10,113 nucleotides of DNA from Chloroflexota bacterium (GTDB lineage: Bacteria > Chloroflexota > Limnocylindria > Limnocylindrales > Limnocylindraceae), in NCBI GenBank assembly GCA_009692905.1, contig SHYI01000028.1, positions 1-10,113 of the forward strand, in the 5' to 3' direction. A program made the position numbers and the translations under genes. The notes beneath the pieces are model-generated. The model worked only from the letters and a program-made list of their open reading frames with translations, searched no databases and had not been told where the DNA came from. Numbering within the stretch: position 1 is the stretch's first letter; each line of letters begins with the position of its first letter. Of the stretch, positions 1-6,635 are shown piece after piece.

Positions 1-1
1 G

Positions 2-76
2 AGCGCGGAGTGGATGGAACGCTTCCTGAACGCCCCCGACTTACCTGGGCGAGTGGCGGCCTCTGGGAGGGGCTAG
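2..76 (+). CDS. Possible 3' end of an upstream gene (partial)
   Basis: Reading frame 2 is open from the window edge to a TAG at 74-76 and gives 24 residues ending in LPGRVAASGRG. Third codon positions are mostly G or C, as in the real genes here. The frame would run towards the kinase gene that ends at 89, leaving 12 bases between the two stops. Frame 1 is also open across this short stretch up to a TAG at 82-84, so the choice of frame is weak. No family can be recognised from so few residues. Confidence 0.3.
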   Translation, partial: SAEWMERFLNAPDLPGRVAASGRG

Positions 77-87
77 AGGCCTAGCCC
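70..87. terminator. Small hairpin between convergent gene ends
   Basis: A perfect 7-base stem (GGGCTAG paired with CTAGCCC) encloses an AGGC loop. It lies between the putative plus-strand stop at 74-76 and the minus-strand kinase stop at 89-91. The position suits a bidirectional terminator, but there is no T-run on either side, so factor-independent termination is not demonstrated. The stem also contains two CTAG tetramers. Confidence 0.3.
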
Positions 88-88
88 G

Positions 89-1909
89 CTACGGACAGCC
101 GGCGATCGCCGTCCCTGCTGGCACACTCAACACGATCGTAATCTCGCTCCCAAGTTCGACAGACACTCCTGCAAACGGCGAGAAGCTGTCGATGCGATCT
201 GTTGGATCCAGTAGCGCTGATGGCGCGTCTAGCGAGAGGCCGAGTGCCGACAGGAGCGCTGACGCGTCCGCGATGCTCGAGCAGCGAAGGTCTGGCACCT
301 GCGGCAAGTCCACACCGCTTGCACTTGGTGACGGGCTCGGCGCAGGCTCGGGCCCCAGCGAGACCACAAGATCAATCGCCGTACCGCTCGCAACCTGCAC
401 GCCAGGGCGTGGGTTCTGTTGAACCAGTTCACCAGCAGGAACGGTGTCTGAGTATTCAGAGAAGGTCGCGCCTCGCACAAGCTTTGCCGTCGCCAGCGCA
501 GCGATCCCATCCGCCTCACTCAGACCGCGAATATCAGGGACCACCACGAACCCGCTCCCGGCCACAACGCGAACCTCGATGACGGTGTTGAGTGGCACCA
601 GCGTCTCGCTCCCAGGCGACTGCGACAGGATCGTGTCGACCGGCTGGTCAGACGAGCTCACCCGCTCAACGACCTGTACGCGTAGGCCAAGGCCCTCAGC
701 AATGGGGATCGCCTCAGCCAGCGTCAGCGTGGTGAGGCTCGGCACCTTCACGTTGTTATCTGGACCGGTCCCAGCCGAGAAGAGCCTAAGCGCCAAGATC
801 ACACCGCCCACAAGAAGCAGTGCCGTGAGGGCGACGCCGCCGATCGCTAGGAGCATGGTGCGCAGCGACATCGTGTCGCCAGCATCAGGGGAGTCCCCGC
901 CACCGACATCGTTCAGATCTGGAAGCATCTCCGGCTCACCCGGCCCGGCCTCCGCTGCAACCCGAGCCACGCGTGTTCCCGCAAGGGCACGCGGTGCACC
1001 AGCGGCTGGTCCGACCGGTCGCGATGGGACGGCGGTGCGATTCGCCTGCACGACGTAGGTCTCAAGAGCATCGGCGGCCGCCGTTGCATTCACATACCGT
1101 TCGTTCGGCTTCGGTGCCAACAGCCGCATCGTGATTAGATCAAGCTCTGGTGAGATATCGGGTCGCAACTCACGAGGCGACGGAGCGGGCGACTGACCGC
1201 GACGCTCCTTCAACTCTGCGCCGCTTAGGCGATCGAACGGACGATGCCCTGTCAGTAGCTCAAAGAGCACGACGCCGAGGCCGAAGAGGTCTGACGCCGC
1301 AGATTGTGGGCTGCCTGCTAACACCTCTGGCGCAAGGTACCCAACCGAACCCTCTGGACTCTGACCGCTGTGCGCAGCCGCTTCACTTCCGTCAACCTCA
1401 TGCATTGCCTGTGCGATGCCAAAGTCGGCAATCTGTGCGCGACCTTCACGGTTAATAAGAATGTTGCCCGACCAGACATCACGATGAATGATGCCGCGCA
1501 CATGTGCAGCGGCAAGTCCGCGCGCGACTTGTGCGGCAACGGCTGCAGCGCGACGTGGCACGAGTGGGCCAACACGGCGCAGCATCGAGGCGAGGTCTTC
1601 ACCGTCAACAAATTCCATGATGATCGCTGGTGATTCACCCTCTGGCGCAACGTCAAAGACGGCGGCGACGTTTGGGTGTGCGACGATGGCGGCGGCGCGA
1701 CCCTCGGCGCGGAATCGATCAGCGGCGGCACGAGATGTTGCTAGTGGCGCGCGGAGCACCTTGACGGCCACGTCGCGGCCCAGCGCCTCATCGGTGGCGC
1801 GAAAGACGAGTGCGGCTGCCCCTTCGCCGATCAGCTCCTGCAGTCGATAGCGACCGGCAACGATGTCGCCGGGCTTTAGCGTGCGCTCGTCACGTGCTGA
1901 TGGCGTCAC
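89..1909 (-). CDS. Membrane-anchored Ser/Thr protein kinase with three PASTA domains
   Basis: This 606-residue protein has PknB/PrkC/StkP architecture: a cytoplasmic kinase domain (about 20-285), a disordered linker, one membrane helix (about 351-376) and three extracellular PASTA repeats (about 386-449, 454-518 and 534-596). PASTA domains generally sense peptidoglycan fragments or lipid II. Visible kinase residues are Lys50 (VAVK), probable helix-C Glu69, His142-Arg143-Asp144, Asn149, Asp162-Phe163-Gly164, APE at 193-195, Asp207 and Arg271. Two features are unusual. The catalytic loop reads HRDVWSGN, with Trp146 where most Ser/Thr kinases have Lys. The glycine loop reads GEGAAALV, lacking its third glycine. 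A proline/serine-rich linker precedes the last PASTA repeat, and that repeat carries Cys543 with Cys605 at the C-terminus, a possible disulfide. The GTG start at 1907-1909 overlaps the galU stop as GTGA, so translation is probably coupled. No PP2C phosphatase or divisome gene is adjacent. The family is sure; activity is not. Confidence 0.95.
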   Translation of the reverse strand: MTPSARDERTLKPGDIVAGRYRLQELIGEGAAALVFRATDEALGRDVAVKVLRAPLATSRAAADRFRAEGRAAAIVAHPNVAAVFDVAPEGESPAIIMEFVDGEDLASMLRRVGPLVPRRAAAVAAQVARGLAAAHVRGIIHRDVWSGNILINREGRAQIADFGIAQAMHEVDGSEAAAHSGQSPEGSVGYLAPEVLAGSPQSAASDLFGLGVVLFELLTGHRPFDRLSGAELKERRGQSPAPSPRELRPDISPELDLITMRLLAPKPNERYVNATAAADALETYVVQANRTAVPSRPVGPAAGAPRALAGTRVARVAAEAGPGEPEMLPDLNDVGGGDSPDAGDTMSLRTMLLAIGGVALTALLLVGGVILALRLFSAGTGPDNNVKVPSLTTLTLAEAIPIAEGLGLRVQVVERVSSSDQPVDTILSQSPGSETLVPLNTVIEVRVVAGSGFVVVPDIRGLSEADGIAALATAKLVRGATFSEYSDTVPAGELVQQNPRPGVQVASGTAIDLVVSLGPEPAPSPSPSASGVDLPQVPDLRCSSIADASALLSALGLSLDAPSALLDPTDRIDSFSPFAGVSVELGSEITIVLSVPAGTAIAGCP

Positions 1910-2793
1910 GTCAGGCGCTCGTTTTCAGCGGCAACCGCCCCACGAACGACCGGTCCATAGACCGGGTGATCGAGCGCAACATGAAGGTTTGCGCGCAGCC
2001 AACCCTCTGGCGAGCCAACGTCATAGCGCGTTCCAGAGAAGTGGCGCGCGACGACTGGCTGCTCCTGCGCCAGGGTGTGGATCGCGTCGGTTAGTTGGAT
2101 CTCACCGTTCAGGCCGTGTGGCGTCTGTTCAAGACGCTCGAAGATCTTCGGGCTAAGGATGTAGCGACCAACAACGGCAAGGTCTGAAGGTGCATGTGCT
2201 GCGTCGGGCTTCTCGACGACGCCGCGAAGCGGAATTGTTCGCCCCTGATCACTGGTTGGCAGCGTGGTGTCTGGGTCAACGATGCCATAGCGATGCGTCT
2301 CTGACGGCGCAACGCGCATCACGCCGAGCACCGATGCCTGTGTGGCGACATACGCGCCCATGAGTTCGGCGAGCGCAGGGGTCGTGCCGAAGATGAGGTC
2401 GTCGGGGAGCATCACGGCAAATGGCTCATGACCAACGGCGTCTCGCGCCATGAGCACGGCGTGGCCGAGGCCGAGCTGCTCTTTCTGACGAATCGTCACA
2501 AGGTGGACCATGTCAGCAACCGCTCGCACGGCGCGAAGGTGCTCAATATCACCGCGCTGCTCAAGGATCGCCTCAAGGTCGGCCGAGATGTCGAAGTGAT
2601 CTTCAATCGCTCGCTTATGTTCGCTCGTGACGAGGATGACCCGCTCAATCCCTGAGGCAACCGCCTCTTCGATGGCGTACTGAATGGCGGGGCGATCAAC
2701 GATCGGCAGCAGCTCCTTCGGAACGGCCTTCGTCGCGGGAAGGAATCGGGTGCCCCATCCGGCAACTGGGAGAACTGCGGTGCGGATCTTCAT
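1906..2793 (-). CDS. galU: UTP-glucose-1-phosphate uridylyltransferase
   Basis: This enzyme makes UDP-glucose from UTP and glucose-1-phosphate, the entry to glucosylated lipids, envelope polysaccharides and UDP-galactose. The 295-residue length is normal for bacterial GalU. The N-terminal nucleotide-binding signature GWGTRFLPATKAVPKELLPI spans residues 12-31. Other family motifs are QLGLGHAV (106-113), LPDD (129-132), VVEKP (192-196), NGEIQLTDAI (229-238) and YDVGSPEGW (257-265). The ATG start has a strong GGAGG ribosome site five bases upstream, which fixes it. The stop TGA overlaps the GTG start of the kinase. The upstream membrane-protein gene ends 37 bases away on the same strand, so the genes are probably cotranscribed. 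RmlA- and GlmU-type nucleotidyltransferases share the fold, but the full signature and the NGEIQLTD motif point to GalU. The protein is cytoplasmic and looks intact. Confidence 0.96.
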   Translation of the reverse strand: MKIRTAVLPVAGWGTRFLPATKAVPKELLPIVDRPAIQYAIEEAVASGIERVILVTSEHKRAIEDHFDISADLEAILEQRGDIEHLRAVRAVADMVHLVTIRQKEQLGLGHAVLMARDAVGHEPFAVMLPDDLIFGTTPALAELMGAYVATQASVLGVMRVAPSETHRYGIVDPDTTLPTSDQGRTIPLRGVVEKPDAAHAPSDLAVVGRYILSPKIFERLEQTPHGLNGEIQLTDAIHTLAQEQPVVARHFSGTRYDVGSPEGWLRANLHVALDHPVYGPVVRGAVAAENERLT

Positions 2794-2798
2794 AGGGG

Positions 2799-2803
2799 CC
2801 TCC
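2799..2803 (-). promoter_or_regulatory. Ribosome binding site of galU
   Basis: On the minus strand, GGAGG lies five bases before the ATG at 2793. It is the clearest Shine-Dalgarno sequence in this operon. It suggests galU can be translated well independently of the preceding gene, unlike the kinase, which has no such site. Confidence 0.8.
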
Positions 2804-2830
2804 GTGCGGTGCTGGGTCTCAGGATACCAG

Positions 2831-3874
2831 TCACCCCGCGCGGCGAACCCACCTGAGCAACGCTCTCACGGGTCGACCAAGGAGCGGCAGTCGCACCTCA
2901 CTCGTCGCTTCGACGCTCGCCAGGAACCCGCAGAGTAGGAGGAGTGCCCCGATCAGCTTCCCCACCTGGTACCCCTCGGTGGAGCCGGCTCGATTCAGCG
3001 TATCGGTGAGGCTCGGCACGAAGGCACCCAGGGCGATGAGCGCCGTCGCCGGAACACGACGATTGAGGCTGCCATCGCGCCAGGCGCGCCAGGCATCGGG
3101 AACGCTGCGCACGAAGTTCACGGTGAGTGCCACGGGTGCGATCGCCAGATTAAAGAGCAGCTCATCACCGCGCTGATCTGGATCACTCGAATAGGGAAGT
3201 ACACGGCGCTTCGGCATGAAGACGTAGATCGAGAAGAGGGCACCCGTTAGCAACGCAAGCCCGCCGCTCACATTCAAGATTGGCGTCAGGAGGCGAAGTT
3301 CTGGCGGGAGCAAGAGCGCGATCGGCGCGCCGGTCGCCGGATCTGTCGCCCACCCAGGCGCGGGAAGCTCGGCGATTGCCACCATTGGCACAGCGATAGC
3401 ACTCAGGCATGCGGTCAGCGTGATTGCAAAGCGTGCCCACCGCGCATCACCCATGTACGAGAGCCAGCCAATCGCAATCGCGGCACCCCACGCAGTGAGC
3501 GCGTAGACCAACGCGGTTGGGCCTGCCGACGGATCTTCCAGTCGACGTGCAACCAGAATCGTAAAGAGGCCGGAGAGGGCGAGGCAGAGCGCATACCAGT
3601 ATCCGAAGCGCGTCTTCGCCAGCAGCAGAATCGTGCCAGCACCGAGCCAGCCTGCGGTCCAGACCGCGCCGAAGAGATACCAGACGCGATAGATCGGTTC
3701 ACTCCAGCCGATTGCTGCGGCGAGCGCCTCAGCGCCCGCTGCGATGGAGAAGGCGAGTGCGCCAACGCCCCACGCCAACTGATACGCACCACGACGCGTT
3801 CGATACTGATCAAAGAGAAGCGCGGCGAAGAGCAGGGCGAAGAGCGCGGTGAGCGCTGGGATCAGCGTTGTCAC
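2831..3874 (-). CDS. Polytopic membrane protein of unknown function
   Basis: This 347-residue protein is almost entirely hydrophobic. Likely membrane helices lie near residues 3-22, 33-54, 62-86, 92-109, 121-140, 148-169, 195-220, 240-255, 277-293 and 303-321, giving roughly eight to ten passes. A longer polar loop runs from about 221 to 238, and the C-terminus is arginine-rich (RPVRALLRWVRR), consistent with a cytoplasmic tail. I see no transporter, glycosyltransferase or kinase motif and cannot assign a family. The GTG start at 3872-3874 is preceded by a weak GGAA and lies 12 bases after the zinc-ribbon gene stop; galU follows 37 bases downstream. The position suggests an envelope-related role shared with galU and the kinase, but that is inference. 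Regular codon use and the tight operon position make it a real gene. Confidence 0.85.
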   Translation of the reverse strand: MTTLIPALTALFALLFAALLFDQYRTRRGAYQLAWGVGALAFSIAAGAEALAAAIGWSEPIYRVWYLFGAVWTAGWLGAGTILLLAKTRFGYWYALCLALSGLFTILVARRLEDPSAGPTALVYALTAWGAAIAIGWLSYMGDARWARFAITLTACLSAIAVPMVAIAELPAPGWATDPATGAPIALLLPPELRLLTPILNVSGGLALLTGALFSIYVFMPKRRVLPYSSDPDQRGDELLFNLAIAPVALTVNFVRSVPDAWRAWRDGSLNRRVPATALIALGAFVPSLTDTLNRAGSTEGYQVGKLIGALLLLCGFLASVEATSEVRLPLLGRPVRALLRWVRRAG

Positions 3875-3881
3875 GCTGGTT

Positions 3882-3895
3882 CCGGCTTACGCCGG
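3882..3895. repeat. Short inverted repeat at gene junction
   Basis: CCGGC and GCCGG flank a TTAC loop. The stem overlaps the TAA stop of the zinc-ribbon gene and sits just before the GTG start of the membrane-protein gene. It could modestly affect translation of the downstream gene, but five base pairs are easily expected by chance in GC-rich DNA. Confidence 0.25.
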
Positions 3896-4243
3896 CAGAA
3901 ACTCGTGAGCATCGTGATGCAGACCGTCACAGAGTCCGAACTCAGCGCCGGCACCGTGTGGCAGTCGGATCGGACGCATGATCTCACGCACGCCGCTGCG
4001 ACTGCAGTGAAGCCAGCCGCGCGCCGCCATCCAGCGCGGCGGACAGGCGGGGTCGGTGCAGAACTGGAATGGCCCAGGATTAATGGGCGACGGTTCGCCG
4101 AACGAGGGGGCAACCTCGGTTGCGGTGGTGTCGAGCACGCTGATGCGGAATGGGGCGCCCTGGATCTGCGCCGAGCAACTGTCGCAGCGCGCGGCACTAT
4201 TCTCAGCGATGATTGTGGGAATGCGGATGCCGTTCACTTCCAT
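3887..4243 (-). CDS. Small cysteine-rich, zinc-ribbon-like protein
   Basis: This 118-residue protein contains C20-x2-C23 and C62-x4-C67, two cysteine pairs spaced as in zinc ribbons or treble-clef knuckles. Further Cys80, Cys105 and histidines 109, 110 and 113 follow. The segment FCTDPACPPRWMAARGW (61-77) looks like a conserved core. There is no signal peptide or membrane helix, so it is presumably cytoplasmic. I do not recognise a named family; metal binding is inferred from cysteine spacing. The ATG at 4241-4243 is chosen because AGAGG lies four bases upstream. The frame stays open as far as 4384, but that extension would cover the divergent amylase gene and is low-complexity Ala/Gly/Ser/Pro. 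Codon use resembles its neighbours and argues against a shadow frame. It starts the probable operon leading into the membrane protein, galU and the kinase. Confidence 0.75.
   Translation of the reverse strand: MEVNGIRIPTIIAENSAARCDSCSAQIQGAPFRISVLDTTATEVAPSFGEPSPINPGPFQFCTDPACPPRWMAARGWLHCSRSGVREIMRPIRLPHGAGAEFGLCDGLHHDAHEFLPA
4217..4220 (+). promoter_or_regulatory. Probable ribosome binding site of the lipoprotein amylase
   Basis: GGGA lies six bases before the ATG at 4227, which favours that start over ATG 4221 and GTG 4245. It sits inside the coding sequence of the opposing zinc-ribbon gene, so this short DNA serves two functions. The match is only four bases. Confidence 0.4.
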
Positions 4244-6614
4244 AGTGCCTCTGATCGTACCCGAGCCCGCCGCGCCTTGGCGCCGCGCCCTTCCCATCAC
4301 CCTCGTTGCCGCACTCCTTGCCGCCGGGTGCGGGCCAGCGGGCGACCCGACCGACCCTGCCGCAGAGGTCAGGGGTGACGACAAACTCCAGGAGCTCTTG
4401 ATCCGTCACGACTCTCGTGACCCCGCCTATCGCCTTACGGGTGGCGCCGTTGAGGTTGGCACCACTGTCGTGCTCCAGGTGCGCACTGGGAGCGACGACG
4501 CCGTTACCGTCGCGCTCTCCATCGCCGCGCCATTCGGCGGATCCGCAACGAAGAGCCCCGCCATACGCGTCGCACGAGGCGTTCCGTGTGCCGAGGTCAA
4601 TGAGTCTGACCGTGGGGCGAGCGGTGAGCTCACCGCCCTCCTTGCCCCTGATCCTGTGCTTGACCCTGCGAACGAGCTGACCGACGCGCTCTGTGACGTC
4701 TGGCGCGCCAGCATCGACGTTGGGGGTGAGCCGACGGCGATCGGCTATCACTTTGAGATCGCGGACGGCTCCGCAGCGGTGAAGCTCTCTGACGACAACA
4801 TCAACGATCAGGGCCTCGGCAGCATCTCGCCAGCCAACGTGGGTGGTGACTGGGCGATCGTTGTCTCACCGAAGGGGTTCACCGCCAGCCCGCTCTTGAG
4901 CGGCTCGGTTGTCTACCAGATCTTCCCTGACCGATTCGCCAACGCGAATCCACTGAACGATGGTGGCGCACAGCCGCGCTACAAGGGCGTCGCGTCGATC
5001 ATCCCGTGGAATACGATTCCAGCAACACCACCGAAGGGGGAAGATTTCTACGGTGGTGATCTTGACGGCATTCGCCTCCGCCTGCCGCATCTCGTCTCCA
5101 TCGGCGTGAATACGATCTACCTCAACCCAGTCTTTGATGCGAACTCCAACCATCGCTACGACGGCAATGACTTCTTGCAGGTTGACGAACGGCTCGGTGG
5201 GAACGCGGCACTGCAACGCCTCTTAACCGCAGCGCAGAGTCTGAACATCGCAGTGATCCTTGACGGCGTCTTCAACCATGTCAGTTCCGACTCGCCGATC
5301 TTTGACCGCTACGGGCGGTGGCCAACGGTTGGTGCCTGCGAGTCGGTTGATTCGCCGTATCGCGAATGGTTCATCTGGACAAAGTCGGCTGGAGCAAAGG
5401 GGCCGTGCGCAGGCGCGTCAGGCCCGAACACGGCGGGATATGTCGCGTGGGCAAATTACGACACCCTTCCCGTGCTCAACAAAAACAACGACGCCGTGCG
5501 TGCGCTGATCCTTGGTGACGCCTCGGGTGCGCCAGACGCCACTCTCCTCGCGTCGCCGGCGGGTGATGCTGGTGTGGCGCGCTGGTGGCTGCAGCAGGGC
5601 GTTGCCGGTTGGCGACTCGACGTGATGCCCGACGGCAGCTTCCCCGAGGGATTCTGGCAAGAGTTCCGCATCGCGCTCAAGGCGGCGTCGCCGAACGCAC
5701 CGATCATTGGTGAGCTCTGGAACCGTCGCGACGCGCTACGCCTACTGCGCGGCGATGCCGCCGACGCCACGATGAACTACCGCTTCCGTGATGCCGTGCT
5801 CGCCTATCTCGGTGGAAAGCCTGAGGCGGGGGCGACCGACAGCACGAATCGCAGCGCGGTGCTCTTCATTCGCAGACTGATGGGAATTGCCGAGGATTAT
5901 CCGACGGCTGTCACCCTGGCAAATCTCACACTGCTCGACTCACATGACACATCACGATCACTCTGGGAGCTCACGCCTGGCAACGGCCGCGATGGAAAAG
6001 AGATCGCGGAGAACCTCACCGTCGGCAAGGCGCGTCAGCTGCTCGCCGCAACGATGCAGTACCTGCTCCCTGGCTCGCCAACGGTCTACTATGGCGATGA
6101 GGTTGGCGTGAGCGGCGCAACAGATCCAGACGATCGTCGCACCTTCCCAATCTTGCCAACCGACCCTCGCACCGCCCGCCTCGACGGCAGTGGCTCTGGC
6201 GGTCGGACCCCAACGCCGCTCCCTGCGGCGCGCGCGGCGGACCTGAGCATGCTCTCCTGGTACCAGACGCTCGCCGCCATCCGCGCCGCTCATCCCCACG
6301 TACGTGGCGCCTGCGTGGACTGGCTCGCCGTTGGAGCGAGTGGCGCAACGAGCCGTACTCTCCTCTTCTCCCGTCGTGCCAGCGGGGTCGTTGGTGAGAT
6401 CGCCCGACTCAGCGCCGCTGGCTCGTGGACGGTTGGTGACCTCTTGGTCGCCGTCAATGCGGGTGGTGGGGCCGAGCGCCTCACCTTCAACCTGGGTGCC
6501 GGGGTTAACCTTCGCGAGGTCGCTCGGTCGAGTGGCGCTGCAGGGGGTGGCGACCCCACCACCGGGGTCGACGTGCCAGCGCGCACCGCGATCATCTGGG
6601 AGGTCGTACCCTAG
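4227..6614 (+). CDS. GH13 alpha-glucan hydrolase, secreted lipoprotein
   Basis: This 795-residue alpha-amylase-family enzyme should cut alpha-1,4 (perhaps alpha-1,6) glucosidic bonds outside the cell. The N-terminus has two arginines, a hydrophobic stretch and a lipobox LAAGC, so Cys35 would be lipidated and the enzyme anchored on the outer face of the membrane. Residues 36-225 form a beta-rich N-terminal region, perhaps carbohydrate-binding. The barrel starts at YQIFPDRF (230-237). The four GH13 regions are DGVFNH (346-351), GWRLDV with nucleophile Asp465, GELW with acid/base Glu496, and DSHDT with Asp574; all catalytic residues are present. A C-terminal beta domain follows. The YQIFPDRF start is typical of neopullulanase/cyclomaltodextrinase-like enzymes, but exact specificity is unclear. 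Cysteine pairs 121/156 and 371/394 could form disulfides. ATG 4227 is preferred because of the GGGA upstream; ATG 4221 and GTG 4245 also give a working signal peptide. The gene starts head-to-head with the zinc-ribbon gene. Confidence 0.93.
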   Translation: MPFTSIVPLIVPEPAAPWRRALPITLVAALLAAGCGPAGDPTDPAAEVRGDDKLQELLIRHDSRDPAYRLTGGAVEVGTTVVLQVRTGSDDAVTVALSIAAPFGGSATKSPAIRVARGVPCAEVNESDRGASGELTALLAPDPVLDPANELTDALCDVWRASIDVGGEPTAIGYHFEIADGSAAVKLSDDNINDQGLGSISPANVGGDWAIVVSPKGFTASPLLSGSVVYQIFPDRFANANPLNDGGAQPRYKGVASIIPWNTIPATPPKGEDFYGGDLDGIRLRLPHLVSIGVNTIYLNPVFDANSNHRYDGNDFLQVDERLGGNAALQRLLTAAQSLNIAVILDGVFNHVSSDSPIFDRYGRWPTVGACESVDSPYREWFIWTKSAGAKGPCAGASGPNTAGYVAWANYDTLPVLNKNNDAVRALILGDASGAPDATLLASPAGDAGVARWWLQQGVAGWRLDVMPDGSFPEGFWQEFRIALKAASPNAPIIGELWNRRDALRLLRGDAADATMNYRFRDAVLAYLGGKPEAGATDSTNRSAVLFIRRLMGIAEDYPTAVTLANLTLLDSHDTSRSLWELTPGNGRDGKEIAENLTVGKARQLLAATMQYLLPGSPTVYYGDEVGVSGATDPDDRRTFPILPTDPRTARLDGSGSGGRTPTPLPAARAADLSMLSWYQTLAAIRAAHPHVRGACVDWLAVGASGATSRTLLFSRRASGVVGEIARLSAAGSWTVGDLLVAVNAGGGAERLTFNLGAGVNLREVARSSGAAGGGDPTTGVDVPARTAIIWEVVP
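4248..4252 (-). promoter_or_regulatory. Ribosome binding site of the zinc-ribbon gene
   Basis: AGAGG on the minus strand lies four bases before the ATG at 4243. It fixes the start of the small gene and lies within the first codons of the divergent amylase gene. A weak -10-like TACGAT (minus strand, 4259-4254) partly adjoins it, but the spacing to the ribosome site is too short for me to call a promoter. Confidence 0.5.
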
Positions 6615-6622
6615 GCCTATGT

Positions 6623-6626
6623 GGAG
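6623..6626 (+). promoter_or_regulatory. Ribosome binding site of the small membrane protein
   Basis: GGAG is nine bases before the ATG at 6636. It supports that start over the in-frame GTG at 6621, which would have the GGAG inside its own reading frame. Confidence 0.5.
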
Positions 6627-6635
6627 CCTGCCGCG

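Noticed and set aside
73..84. 12-base identity (CTAGAGGCCTAG) between the 5' hairpin and the D arm of tRNA-Glu (7026-7037), as a possible attachment-site remnant
   Set aside because: The match does not extend on either side, a 12-base match is expected by chance in 10 kb, and no integrase or foreign genes lie between.
444..1058. 204-codon open frame on the plus strand inside the kinase gene
   Set aside because: It is antisense to the linker, membrane and PASTA region of a clear kinase; its product is low-complexity Ser/Arg/Thr/Pro with no domain. Long antisense frames are common in GC-rich genes.
4198..4203. TATTCT as a -10 box for the lipoprotein amylase
   Set aside because: It matches -10 moderately and lies about 29 bases before the start, but there is no convincing -35 at proper spacing and it is within another coding sequence, so it is not called as a feature.
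3905..4378. 157-codon plus-strand frame opposite the zinc-ribbon gene
   Set aside because: Its product is Arg/Ala/His-rich low complexity and it overlaps the amylase start. The minus-strand frame has a ribosome site, natural codon use and patterned cysteines.
4244..4384. Longer N-terminus for the zinc-ribbon protein
   Set aside because: The extension is low-complexity and antisense to the lipoprotein signal and first mature residues of the amylase. The ATG at 4243 has its own AGAGG.
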